From Cyclobacteriaceae bacterium (GTDB lineage Bacteria > Bacteroidota > Bacteroidia > Cytophagales > Cyclobacteriaceae), in contig JAOUDZ010000005.1 of assembly GCA_029858965.1 (NCBI GenBank), forward strand, positions 1 through 64,000: a DNA stretch of 64,000 nt, given 5' to 3'. The stretch's first letter is position 1; every line of letters begins with the position of its first letter. The translations under genes were made by a program, and so were the position numbers. Positions 36,156-45,402 of this stretch are shown here, piece by piece. Below the pieces are notes generated by a model, which saw nothing but the letters and a program-made list of their open reading frames with translations, was not told the DNA's origin and did not search any database.

Positions 36156-37898
36156 TCAGATATTTTGTTTTTTAAGCTGGTCAATAATATATTCCGAAGC
36201 CCGCATGGACAGCGCAAGGATCGTCCAGGTAGGGTTCTTATCAGCCTGAGAAACGAAAGGTCCGCCATCTACGACAAATAAATTGTTGCATTCATGTGCC
36301 TGATTGAATTTGTTTAAAGCAGATTTTTTAGGATCGCTCCCCATACGGGTGGTACCCACCTCGTGGATAATTCGTCCAGGTGCAAGGAGACCATAGTCGT
36401 TTTCCGGGCCATCGGTGTGGCCATAGGTAGCCACGCCACCCATGGTGTAAATGATCTCCTTAAAGGTTTCCTTCATATGCTTCGCTTGCTTGACCTCGTG
36501 ATCACTCCACTTGTAATGAAAACGGAGAACAGGAATGCCATACTTATCGACTGTGGAAGGATCAATCTCGCAGTAATTATCTTCGCGGGCAATGGCTTCT
36601 CCGCGTCCCGACATGCCGAAAGTAGCGCCATAGAAATAGCGGTAGTCGTCCTTCAACGCAGCACCATACCCGCCTGCTTCCTTTTGCCTGCCATCACGAC
36701 CAGGATATTTTCCGTTTGTGTTTTCCATACCAAATCCAAAACCGTACCCCGGCATGTTCATTCCGCCACCATACTCGATATGATAACCACGGGGAAAGTC
36801 GAGTTTCTTGTTGTTGAGCCACCACGGTGTGTATACATGCATGCCGCCAACACCATCTTCATTGTACCGTTTTCTGCTTACCAGGTGCGGGAGGATGCCA
36901 CCCATCGATGCACCCGTTGAATCGTGCAGGTATTTGCCCACGACGCCACTTGCGTTGGCAAGCCCGCCGGGATAACGAGAAGATTTTGAGTTTAGCAGTA
37001 ACCGTGCCGATTCGCATGCACTGGCGGCCAGCATGATTACTTTTGCCGTGACAGTGTATTCCTGCATGTCATCTTTATTGACAAACGAGACACCGGTAGC
37101 TTCCCCTTCCTGGTTTGTCAGCACTTCACGTGCCATGGCGTTTGGGATAACGTCCACATTTCCGGTAGCAACAGCAGGTTTTACAAGCACGGAAGACGAC
37201 GAGAAATCTCCGTATACAGTACATCCCCGGCTGCATTGATGGCAATAGAAACAGGCTCCTCTTTCATCGTTAATTTTTTTTGTCAGGATAGACAAACGTG
37301 AAGGGATGACAGGAATATTTAACGCGTCTCCGGCATTCTTGATGAGCAGCTCGTGCAACCTTGGCTTGGGAGGCGGAAGGAAAATGCTATCGGGATCGTT
37401 GGGTAAATTTTCTGCGGAACCGAATACGCCAATAAGTTTATCAATTTTATCATAGTATGGTGCTACATCGTCGTACCCAATAGGCCAGTCATCACCTAAT
37501 CCATCAATGCTTTTGCGCTTGAAATCATTTGGTCCGAATCGAAGTGAAATTCTTCCCCAATGGTTGGTACGTCCACCCACCATTCTGGAACGAAACCAGT
37601 CGAACTTGGTGTCGTCTTTGTGTGTATAGGGTTCGCCTTCAAGATCCCATCCGCCATAAGCGGCATCAAAATCACCGTTTTGCCGCAGGGGTGTTCGTGC
37701 GCCCCTTCGTGGAGATTCCCAGGGCCATTTTAGTTGCGTCACATTTTTGGCCGGATCGTAGAGCGGGCCGGCTTCGAGTAATACGACTTTGATTCCGGCG
37801 TTGGCCAGGACGTACGCAGCCATTCCGCCGCCGGCACCGGAGCCTACTATGCACACGTCGTATGACTTTTGGGTTTTCTTGATTTGAAAATCAGGCAT
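36156..37898 (-). CDS. GMC family flavoprotein dehydrogenase (large subunit) with Cys cluster
   Basis: A 580-residue FAD-dependent oxidoreductase of the gluconate/glucoside dehydrogenase large-subunit type. The FAD motif is CIVGSGAGGGMAAYVL (residues 16-31), with LLEAGP and VGGRTNHWGR following. Residues 216-226 hold CFYCHQCSRGC (C-x2-C-x2-C-x3-C), a pattern that could bind an Fe-S cluster, as reported for FAD-dependent glucose dehydrogenases. The C-terminal GMC domain has HEVGTTRMGSDP and VDGGPFVSQADKNPT with the active-site residues. It has no signal peptide and is probably exported with the small subunit. The donor is likely a sugar or sugar acid. No cytochrome subunit is adjacent. Confidence 0.92.
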   Translation of the reverse strand: MPDFQIKKTQKSYDVCIVGSGAGGGMAAYVLANAGIKVVLLEAGPLYDPAKNVTQLKWPWESPRRGARTPLRQNGDFDAAYGGWDLEGEPYTHKDDTKFDWFRSRMVGGRTNHWGRISLRFGPNDFKRKSIDGLGDDWPIGYDDVAPYYDKIDKLIGVFGSAENLPNDPDSIFLPPPKPRLHELLIKNAGDALNIPVIPSRLSILTKKINDERGACFYCHQCSRGCTVYGDFSSSSVLVKPAVATGNVDVIPNAMAREVLTNQEGEATGVSFVNKDDMQEYTVTAKVIMLAASACESARLLLNSKSSRYPGGLANASGVVGKYLHDSTGASMGGILPHLVSRKRYNEDGVGGMHVYTPWWLNNKKLDFPRGYHIEYGGGMNMPGYGFGFGMENTNGKYPGRDGRQKEAGGYGAALKDDYRYFYGATFGMSGRGEAIAREDNYCEIDPSTVDKYGIPVLRFHYKWSDHEVKQAKHMKETFKEIIYTMGGVATYGHTDGPENDYGLLAPGRIIHEVGTTRMGSDPKKSALNKFNQAHECNNLFVVDGGPFVSQADKNPTWTILALSMRASEYIIDQLKKQNI

Positions 37899-38069
37899 GA
37901 AGTGTTGTCAAATATGAATGGTTTAAAAATAACCTATTCTACCATTATTTGGCAGGAAACGGCTGTGAAGAGCAGAAACTTTTTATGATTGGCTATAACG
38001 GAATATTGGGGGTAAATAACTTTGAGTAGAACTATTCAAAGGGACTGTTTTTGATGCTAGTGTCAGCTT

Positions 38070-38294
38070 TTAGTTTTTCTTTTTAGGCACAGGATCATAC
38101 CCGTGGGTTCCCCAGGGATGGCATCTTGCAATGCGCTTCAAACCCAGCCAGGTTCCTTTCAGGATACCCCACTCTGTAATGGCTTCAATGGTGTACTGAG
38201 AACACGATGGCGTATGCCTGCAATGTGATCCTAGCAACGGCGATATGCTCAGTTGATAGAAGCGAATGGGCAGTATGAATATCTTTCTCAACAT
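38070..38294 (-). CDS. yidD: Membrane protein insertion efficiency factor YidD
   Basis: A 74-residue YidD protein, a small membrane-associated helper of YidC-dependent insertion. The start is taken at the ATG at 38294, which puts 13 residues before [10 protein letters not shown], close to other YidDs. A longer frame reaches 38345 but runs into a palindromic repeat. The family signature is complete: [47 protein letters not shown]. The C-terminus is Lys-rich. It lies alone between the GMC cluster and cysS, not beside rpmH or rnpA as in many other phyla. Confidence 0.93.
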   Translation of the reverse strand: MLRKIFILPIRFYQLSISPLLGSHCRHTPSCSQYTIEAITEWGILKGTWLGLKRIARCHPWGTHGYDPVPKKKN

Positions 38295-38340
38295 AGGGAT
38301 TGCGGAAAATATATTGATTATGTCTGAAAACATCGTCCGA

Positions 38341-38421
38341 ACCACTACGTGCGCACGTCGTGGTCTGGGGATTGCTTCGTTATTCGTCCCGGCTTAGTCG
38401 GGACAATTCCTCGCAATGACG
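38341..38421. repeat. REP-like palindromic repeat element
   Basis: Two adjacent palindromes. 38341-38364 is a 24-nt inverted repeat (ACCAC..ACGTGC / GCACGT..GTGGT) with one mismatched pair. 38370-38421 begins ATTGCTTCG, contains GTCCCG / CGGGAC around a short loop, and ends CTCGCAATGACG, so its outer ends ATTGC/GCAAT also pair. The CGTCATTGCGAGG ... CGAAGCAATC pattern is a family of dispersed intergenic repeats that I recognise from many bacterial genomes. Here it sits between yidD and cysS. Confidence 0.65.
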
Positions 38422-38491
38422 TTACTGAATTTGGACATAAGACCGGTTCAAATGATGGCTCAAAGTTTAGTACACCCACTGACTTTTTATT

Positions 38492-40012
38492 CTAGTAGAT
38501 TGACATTTTGTCAATCGTAAAACTCATTTCCCCGTCTTTGCCGTCCATCAATTGTACGCCCATGACTTTCAAATCATCGCGAATCTTATCGGATAAGGAA
38601 AAGTCGCGGTCCTGTCTTGCTTTCTTTCGTAATTCAATGAGCACGTTTATTACGCCTTCCAATATCGCCTGGTGGTGCTCATCTTCTTCAGTGAGGCCAA
38701 GCACATCTTCCATAAATCCTACAAACGCGTTTCTGAAACTTTCAAACGTTTCTTGATCGACAGTATTCAATTGAACATTCCCGGATTTGAAGTCGTTGAT
38801 ACGAGCTGACATTTCAAACAATGATGCCAGCGTTTTCGCCGTGTTGAAATCATCACTCATATTGCGATAGAGTTCGTCAACAAGTTTTTGAAGCGATGCT
38901 GTAAGTTCCGGGACGGGTGAGCCGCCGCCTGAATAGGTCAACTTTTTTATTGTGCTCAATGCATTTGAAAGTTTCTTGTATCCCTTTTCCGCTGCGCTCA
39001 ATGCTTCGTTCGAAAAATCAAGTGTGCTGGAGTAGTGCGACTGCAGCATGAAAAAACGTACAGTCATTGGCCCATAGCCTTTTTCCAACAAAGCATGGTT
39101 TCCCGTAAACAATTCACTAGGCAGAAATGAATTGCCAAGAGACTTGCTCATTTTCTGTCCATTTACGGTGAGCATGTTTGTGTGCAGCCAGTAATTTACA
39201 GGATTCTTTCCGGTCGCACCAACGGCCTGGGCAATCTCGCACTCGTGGTGTGGAAACTTCAAGTCCATACCACCACCGTGAAGATCGAACGTCTCGCCAA
39301 GATATTTTGTGCTCATGACCGTACATTCAATGTGCCAGCCCGGGAAGCCTTCGCCCCATGGAGATGGCCACCGCATAATGTGATACGGTGAGGCTTTCTT
39401 CCAGAGTGCAAAATCAATCTTATTGCGCTTTTCATCCTGGCTGTCTAGCTTTCTGCCGCTTTCCATCAACTCTTCAATAACACGGCCAGAGAGTATTCCA
39501 TAGTGATGATTTTCATTGTACCGTGTAACATCAAAGTACACGGATCCATTCACTTCATAAGCAAAGCCATTGTTGATAAGCTTTCTGATAATTTCTATTT
39601 GCTCAACGATATGCCCGGTCGCTGAAGGTTCAATGTTGGGAGGTAAAATATTGAATTGGCGCATTACCTCATGAAAGCCATCGGTGTAGTGCTTAACCAC
39701 TTCCATGGGTTCAAGCTGCTCTAGTCGTGCTTTTTTTGCGATCTTGTCTTCGCCTTCATCCGCATCATTTTCCAGGTGCCCTACATCTGTTATGTTGCGT
39801 ACGTAGCGAACCTTGTAACCCAGGAACCGAAAATATCGTGCGACAATGTCAAACATCATGAAAGTTCGAACATTGCCCAGGTGTACATAATTGTAGACTG
39901 TCGGGCCACAAACATACATGCCGATATGACCCGCGTTTACAGGATTGACAATCTCTTTTTTTCCACTTAAGGAATTGGTTAAGGAAACAGGGTATTTGTC
40001 GTAAAGCTTCAT
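38492..40012 (-). CDS. cysS: Cysteine--tRNA ligase
   Basis: A 506-residue class I aminoacyl-tRNA synthetase that charges tRNA-Cys. The HIGH-type motif is HLGNVRTF and the KMSKS motif is KMSKSLGNS. Zinc ligands are in [21 protein letters not shown] and HHECEIAQ, which exclude non-cognate amino acids. The C-terminal DALR-like helical domain ends about residue 500. The length is typical for Bacteroidota. It is a single-gene unit on the - strand, divergent from susC. Confidence 0.96.
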   Translation of the reverse strand: MKLYDKYPVSLTNSLSGKKEIVNPVNAGHIGMYVCGPTVYNYVHLGNVRTFMMFDIVARYFRFLGYKVRYVRNITDVGHLENDADEGEDKIAKKARLEQLEPMEVVKHYTDGFHEVMRQFNILPPNIEPSATGHIVEQIEIIRKLINNGFAYEVNGSVYFDVTRYNENHHYGILSGRVIEELMESGRKLDSQDEKRNKIDFALWKKASPYHIMRWPSPWGEGFPGWHIECTVMSTKYLGETFDLHGGGMDLKFPHHECEIAQAVGATGKNPVNYWLHTNMLTVNGQKMSKSLGNSFLPSELFTGNHALLEKGYGPMTVRFFMLQSHYSSTLDFSNEALSAAEKGYKKLSNALSTIKKLTYSGGGSPVPELTASLQKLVDELYRNMSDDFNTAKTLASLFEMSARINDFKSGNVQLNTVDQETFESFRNAFVGFMEDVLGLTEEDEHHQAILEGVINVLIELRKKARQDRDFSLSDKIRDDLKVMGVQLMDGKDGEMSFTIDKMSIY

Positions 40013-40142
40013 ACTGATAAATCGGCCAAAAATAACACTATTTAAGTGTACAATGAGAAGAATCTGATGAGTAAAGAGGCCATTGGATGAGGTATTGCTG
40101 CAACCTGACTGAAGCTGGTTATCGGACTATTAATCACGAAAC

Positions 40143-40168
40143 CGCAATCGATTGCGAAGATGATTGCG
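40143..40168. promoter_or_regulatory. LacI-type operator candidate upstream of susC
   Basis: CGCAATCGATTGCG at 40143-40156 is a perfect 14-bp palindrome with the central CG typical of LacI/GalR-family operators. A second half-site GATTGCG at 40162-40168 repeats its right arm 12 bp further on. It lies about 150 bases before the susC ATG, in the 296-base gap after cysS. No LacI gene is in this window. Confidence 0.5.
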
Positions 40169-40308
40169 TAAAAAAAATTGTGTTTATTTATGCAATGATG
40201 AATTAATCTACATATTTTTATTCTGGTCCTTACAAAATAATCTGGCAGTCTGCTTTAAAGATTGAGTGATTTTGTTTAGGCCAAATCAATCTAAACCAAA
40301 TAATACTT

Positions 40309-43300
40309 ATGAAAAAACTCTACAAAAAATTGAGTTTGTCGTTGGCAATGATGCTGATGCTGGTTTTCGTTGTACATGCCCAGGAGAAACTAGTCACTGG
40401 GACTGTTGTAGATGAAAACGGGGCCGGAATGCCCGGTGTGAATGTTATCGTTAGGGGAACCGCTGTGGGTTCCGTAACGGATATCAATGGGGCGTTTAGC
40501 CTCAATGCCAAAGAATCCGACGTTTTGGCATTTACTTTTGTCGGTTACAAAACGCAGGATATTACCGTAGGGACCCAGACAAACATCTCGGTTACCCTTG
40601 CTCCGGATCTTACCTCGCTGGAAGAAATCGTGGTAACGGGATATTCGGTTGACACGCGGAGGTCTATAACGGGGGCAGTCTCTACCGTGAAGACAAAGGA
40701 CCTCACAGCGGTCCCTTCCGGAAACGTGGAGCAGCAGCTACAGGGACGGGTCCCAGGAGTTACCGTTGTGACTAACGGACAACCTGGAACTACCAGCCAG
40801 ATACGCGTTCGTGGATTTGGTGCCTTTGGCGGTAACGCACCGCTGTATATTGTGGACGGTTTACCCACGCAATCTATCGAGTTTCTTAACCCTGACGATA
40901 TTGAGACCACTACTGTATTGAAGGATGCAGCAACAGCCTCGATATATGGTGCCAGGGCAGCAAACGGTGTAATTGTTTACACCACCAAACGGGGCTCAAA
41001 GAGTGGGAGAAAGATGCGCATAACTTATGATGGTTTGGTTGGCGTCACTGATCCCGGTAAAGGTCAGGCAACAATGAATCCAACAGATTTTGCCGATTGG
41101 TCCTGGAAGGCGGTCGAAAACACGGCAACGCAATTGGGAAATACTCCAGTATTTAACCACCCTCAGTTTGGTACAGGTTCTAGCCCAGTAATTCCTGATT
41201 ACATATTGCGTGGCAGTCAGTTTGGTATTGTTGGAAGCCTTGATCTGAATGCAGAAAAGGCGCTTTACAATGTCACCGATTTTAATAAGCCAATTTATCA
41301 GGTGACAGCTGCGAATAAACAGGGGACGGACTGGTATGACGAAATTACGCGTCCTGCGGCACTTTCAAGACACACTATTGGAATTAGTGGAGGCTCTGAA
41401 GACAGCAGATATTATATTGGACTAAGTGCGCAGGATCAGGATGGTATTTTGATTCATCAGCATTTCAGACGTTATGCGGCCCGCGTGAATACCGAGTTTA
41501 ATATCTTCAAAAACCTCCGGATTGGAGAAAACCTGCAATTTACTTATAGGCAGGTTAGGCTGTTACAAGGTGGAGGCGGTGGATCCGGAAGCTCAGATGA
41601 TGAGAATGATATACTAACAGCATTCCGGATGCCTTCTATCATTCCGGTATACGATGTCTTTGGGGGGTATGCTGGAACCCGCGCTGGGGGATTTAATAAC
41701 CCACGAAACCCGGTCGCGAATCTCGACAGTCAACAGGACAACAAAGGATTTCAGGCTTCTGGTTTTGGGAATATATACCTGGAATATGATCCCATCAAAG
41801 ACCTGACTATAAGGACAAGCCTGGGTGGAAACTACGGCGGTGCCTATTTTTGGTCTTACGGACGTCGCCAGTATGAAAACTCTGAAAATAACTCATCTGT
41901 GACTTACAATGAAGGCGCGAATCAATTTTTTGGATGGACGGTCACGAACACAGTGAGCTATAAGAAAGCTTTTGGCAACCATAATCTTGATTTATTGGTT
42001 GGCCAGGAAGCACTCAATACAGGGTATGGAAGAAGTATTGCTGGTCAGGGATTCGACCCCTTTTCAGAAGATCGTGACTTTGTCAATTTGAGTACTACAA
42101 CTCCGGGTTCAACAAGGACCGTAAATAGTGGTTCGGGCAATGGCACAACCTTTTCTTCTTACTTTGGAAGGTTGAACTACTCCTTCAACGACAAGTATTT
42201 GGTTTCTGCCGTAATTCGACGTGATGGATCTTCGCGCTTTGGTTCGGAAAATAAATATGGAACCTTCCCTGCATTTTCAGCAGGATGGCGGCTTTCAGAA
42301 GAAAACTTCTTGCAGTCTGCTGCCTGGCTTGATGAATTAAAGCTTCGCGGGGGATGGGGTATTATGGGTAATTCAAACAACGTTGACCCGAATAACCAAT
42401 ACAGCTTGTATGCTACAAGTGTAGGAGCTTCTTCCTACCCGATTAACAATGGTGGAGCGGTTGAAGGTTTTTACCGTAGCCGTATTGGTAACCCTGCTGC
42501 CAAGTGGGAAAAGGCCATCACCAAGAATATTGGATTTGATGCATACTTGTTCGAAGGCAAACTGGACGTCATTTTAGACTTATGGCAGAAAGACACCGAA
42601 GATCTTTTGTTTGAGGTGCCGATCACGGTAATGAATGGATTTAATGCGGCGCCACCGTTCGTTAACGTTGGTAAGATGCAGAACAAGGGTATTGACCTAC
42701 AGGTCATCACCAGAGGAAATTTCACCCCTGATGTGAGATATGAATTTACCATTAACGGTGGTTTCCTTAAAAATGAAATTGTTGAGCTCAATGAAGGGGC
42801 GACCTACCTTTCCTCCGCTGATGCTGATCCAAGCTTCAGGGGTATCAGACCGATCCGCAACCAGCTTGGACACTCGATCTCTTCGTTCTTTGGATATGAA
42901 GTGTCGGGATTATTCCAATCTGTAGAGGAAGTTGCCGCGGCACCAACACAGGCTGGCGCGGCCCCTGGCCGTTTCCGTTACAATGACATCAATGGGGATG
43001 GCGTAATCAATACCGATGACAGAACATTCTTGGGAAGCCCGGTACCTAAGTTTACCGGAGGTATAAACTTCAAGATTTCGTATAAGAATTTTGAATTGGA
43101 AAGTTACATGTTTGCGTCCATCGGGAACAAGATCTGGAATCAATCCAAGTGGTTTACTGACTTCTATCCTTCCTTTGCCGGAGCGGCGATAAGTGAGCGC
43201 GTAAAGGATTCCTGGAGTTTCACCGGAAATAAAGGTGGCGATATTCCGATCTTCGAAAATGTTTCAAACTTTAGCACAAATACGCAGGCTAATTCATTCT

Positions 43301-43551
43301 ACGTGGAGGACGGGTCGTATTTCCGTATGCAGAATATTACACTTGGCTACAACCTGCCAGAAGCTACACTCTCTAAACTGAATCTAGCCAAGTTGCGGAT
43401 ATTTGCATCTACCAACAACGTGTTTACCATTACTGGCTATGATGGCCTTGATCCCAGCGTAGGTGGTGACGTGGATACCCGGTTCGGTATTGATGTAGGA
43501 AACTTTCCTATCACAAGAAGCTGGACATTCGGTGTAAATTTAGGCTTCTAG
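40309..43551 (+). CDS. SusC/RagA family TonB-linked outer membrane transporter
   Basis: A 1,080-residue outer membrane protein that imports oligosaccharides or other ligands with a SusD partner. The order is: signal peptide (about 1-24), carboxypeptidase-regulatory-like domain (about 28-105, VTGTVVDENGAGMPGVNV), SusC linker with EEIVVTGYSVDTRRSITGAV, TonB plug (about 115-230, VRGFGAFGGNAPLYIVDGLP) and a 22-strand beta-barrel ending with the aromatic RSWTFGVNLGF. The length and the LKDAATASIYGARAANGV segment are diagnostic. susD starts 23-35 bases downstream. Transport is energised by TonB. The ligand is unknown; a palindromic operator sits upstream. Confidence 0.96.
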   Translation: MKKLYKKLSLSLAMMLMLVFVVHAQEKLVTGTVVDENGAGMPGVNVIVRGTAVGSVTDINGAFSLNAKESDVLAFTFVGYKTQDITVGTQTNISVTLAPDLTSLEEIVVTGYSVDTRRSITGAVSTVKTKDLTAVPSGNVEQQLQGRVPGVTVVTNGQPGTTSQIRVRGFGAFGGNAPLYIVDGLPTQSIEFLNPDDIETTTVLKDAATASIYGARAANGVIVYTTKRGSKSGRKMRITYDGLVGVTDPGKGQATMNPTDFADWSWKAVENTATQLGNTPVFNHPQFGTGSSPVIPDYILRGSQFGIVGSLDLNAEKALYNVTDFNKPIYQVTAANKQGTDWYDEITRPAALSRHTIGISGGSEDSRYYIGLSAQDQDGILIHQHFRRYAARVNTEFNIFKNLRIGENLQFTYRQVRLLQGGGGGSGSSDDENDILTAFRMPSIIPVYDVFGGYAGTRAGGFNNPRNPVANLDSQQDNKGFQASGFGNIYLEYDPIKDLTIRTSLGGNYGGAYFWSYGRRQYENSENNSSVTYNEGANQFFGWTVTNTVSYKKAFGNHNLDLLVGQEALNTGYGRSIAGQGFDPFSEDRDFVNLSTTTPGSTRTVNSGSGNGTTFSSYFGRLNYSFNDKYLVSAVIRRDGSSRFGSENKYGTFPAFSAGWRLSEENFLQSAAWLDELKLRGGWGIMGNSNNVDPNNQYSLYATSVGASSYPINNGGAVEGFYRSRIGNPAAKWEKAITKNIGFDAYLFEGKLDVILDLWQKDTEDLLFEVPITVMNGFNAAPPFVNVGKMQNKGIDLQVITRGNFTPDVRYEFTINGGFLKNEIVELNEGATYLSSADADPSFRGIRPIRNQLGHSISSFFGYEVSGLFQSVEEVAAAPTQAGAAPGRFRYNDINGDGVINTDDRTFLGSPVPKFTGGINFKISYKNFELESYMFASIGNKIWNQSKWFTDFYPSFAGAAISERVKDSWSFTGNKGGDIPIFENVSNFSTNTQANSFYVEDGSYFRMQNITLGYNLPEATLSKLNLAKLRIFASTNNVFTITGYDGLDPSVGGDVDTRFGIDVGNFPITRSWTFGVNLGF

Positions 43552-43586
43552 AATTTGAAGATCAAAACTTTTAAATGGATTCAATT

Positions 43587-45335
43587 ATGAAAATAACAAC
43601 AAGGATAATTATCACGATGTTTATTGTAATCGTGTTTACCGTGTCCTGTCAGGATAGTTTTTTAGAGGTTAACCCTACGGGATCAATTACGAATGCCCAG
43701 TTAACCTCCGCCAATGGTCTTGAAGGCACACTCATAGGCGCTTACAGCATGTTGCTGGGAAGAGGCGGCTTTTATGCTGGTTCTACAAACTGGTTGTGGG
43801 GCAGTGTTATGGGCGGTGAAGCGAACAAGGGCACCAATTCTGGTGACCAGGCTCAGGTGAATGAAATTCAGGCCTACAGTCCGCAAGCCACTAACGAATC
43901 TGTGCTGGACAAATACAGGGTTTGCTATGAAGGGATTGCGCGCGTAAACGCGCTGCTTCGTCTGCTCCCGGATGCCCAAGCGACAGTCTCAGCGGCAACA
44001 AAAACCAGGCTGGAAGCTGAAGGTAAATTTTTGCGCGCGCATTATTATTTTGAGCTGAAGAAGATCTTCAACAATGTTCCATACATCGATGAGACCATAG
44101 ATTACGGAGCGGGTATCGACGAGGTTACTAATACCGCAGACATATGGCCAAAAATCGAGGCGGATTTCTTGTTTGCTTATAATAATCTTCCCGAAGAACA
44201 GAGCGCAGCAGGAAGAGCCAATAAATGGGCGGCTGGAGCATATCTCGCTAAAACTTACCTTTACGAAGGCTTTCTCCAATCTTCGCAAGCCAAGTTTCAG
44301 GATGCAAAAGACATATTCGATGACGTAATTGCTTTGGGTAAGACCGCCAATGGGCAGACCTATGGCTTGCTTGATAAGTATGGCGATCTGTTCAGAATTG
44401 CAGGAGATAATAGCAAAGAATCAGTATTCTCTATTCAGGCCGCTTCTGGGACTGGTACAATTAATAATTCAAACCCGGATTTTGTATTGAACTTTCCCTA
44501 TAATGGAGGACCTGCCGGATGCTGCGGATTTAATCAACCCAGTTTTGAATTGGCAAATTCATTCCGTACTTCTGGAGGCCTGCCTTTATTGGATGGATCC
44601 TACAATAATCCTGGTAATGAGCTCAAGACCGATCAAGGTGTAGCCGCTACAGATGCTTTTACACCTGATGCTGGCGAGGTGGATCCACGACTGGATCATT
44701 CAGTTGGCCGTCGGGGTATTCCTTACCTGGATCATGGTCTCCATCCTGGTGTTGCATGGATACGCGACCAAAACTATGGAGGCCCGTTTGCACCCAAAAA
44801 GTTCATTTGGTCCAAGGAGGAAGAGGCAACGGGTGGTGTGGATAAGAGTTCCTGGACACCAGGCTATTCATCATTGAATGTGATGCTTATCCGTTTTGCA
44901 GACGTATTGCTGATGGCTGCTGAAGCAGAGGTCGAGCTGGGTAATCTGGAAACGGCCCGCGGGCTGGTCAACCAGGTGCGTGCAAGAGCTGCCAACCCAG
45001 CAGGGTTTGTTTTGGATGGAGCAACACCAGCCGCCGATTATGTAATCAGTCAATATACTGCTACTTGGACCGATCAGGCACTTGCCAGAGACGCGGTCAG
45101 ATTCGAACGCAAACTGGAACTGTCGGGTGAAGGTCATCGCTTTTTTGACCTGGTTCGTTGGGGCATTGCAGGTCCTACGCTAAATGCCTACTTAGCCTAT
45201 GAAAGAACAAAAGTAGCAGCAACGCCTTTCTCGGGAGCTAGCTTTGTGGACCCTAAAGCACGGTATATGCCTATTCCGCAGCGAGAGATTGATATTTTGG
45301 GAGCGGATGTGATAACTCAGAATCCTGGTTATTAA
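43587..45335 (+). CDS. SusD/RagB family nutrient-binding lipoprotein
   Basis: A 582-residue surface lipoprotein that caps the SusC transporter and binds its ligand. The start at 43587 (MKITTR) gives a standard signal peptide with FTVSC (Cys21); an ATG at 43575 four codons earlier is equally possible. The N-terminal helical TPR-like part has SITNAQLTSANGLEGTLIGAY and KTRLEAEGKFLRAHYYFEL. The C-terminal signature is RFERKLELSGEGHRFFDLVR, then the conserved PIPQREID. A strong hairpin terminator at 45361-45395 follows its stop. It forms an operon with susC. Confidence 0.95.
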   Translation: MKITTRIIITMFIVIVFTVSCQDSFLEVNPTGSITNAQLTSANGLEGTLIGAYSMLLGRGGFYAGSTNWLWGSVMGGEANKGTNSGDQAQVNEIQAYSPQATNESVLDKYRVCYEGIARVNALLRLLPDAQATVSAATKTRLEAEGKFLRAHYYFELKKIFNNVPYIDETIDYGAGIDEVTNTADIWPKIEADFLFAYNNLPEEQSAAGRANKWAAGAYLAKTYLYEGFLQSSQAKFQDAKDIFDDVIALGKTANGQTYGLLDKYGDLFRIAGDNSKESVFSIQAASGTGTINNSNPDFVLNFPYNGGPAGCCGFNQPSFELANSFRTSGGLPLLDGSYNNPGNELKTDQGVAATDAFTPDAGEVDPRLDHSVGRRGIPYLDHGLHPGVAWIRDQNYGGPFAPKKFIWSKEEEATGGVDKSSWTPGYSSLNVMLIRFADVLLMAAEAEVELGNLETARGLVNQVRARAANPAGFVLDGATPAADYVISQYTATWTDQALARDAVRFERKLELSGEGHRFFDLVRWGIAGPTLNAYLAYERTKVAATPFSGASFVDPKARYMPIPQREIDILGADVITQNPGY

Positions 45336-45360
45336 TAAAGTAACATTAAAATTTTTATTG

Positions 45361-45395
45361 AAAATAAGGCCAATGTAAATTGGCCTTATTTTTTT
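45361..45395 (+). terminator. Strong intrinsic terminator after susD
   Basis: AATAAGGCCAA and its exact complement (extendable to 13 bp with flanking A/T) around a 6-nt loop, followed by TTTTT. It lies 26 bases beyond the susD stop and only 8 bases before the next ATG (45403). Confidence 0.9.
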
Positions 45396-45402
45396 AAAGG
45401 TT

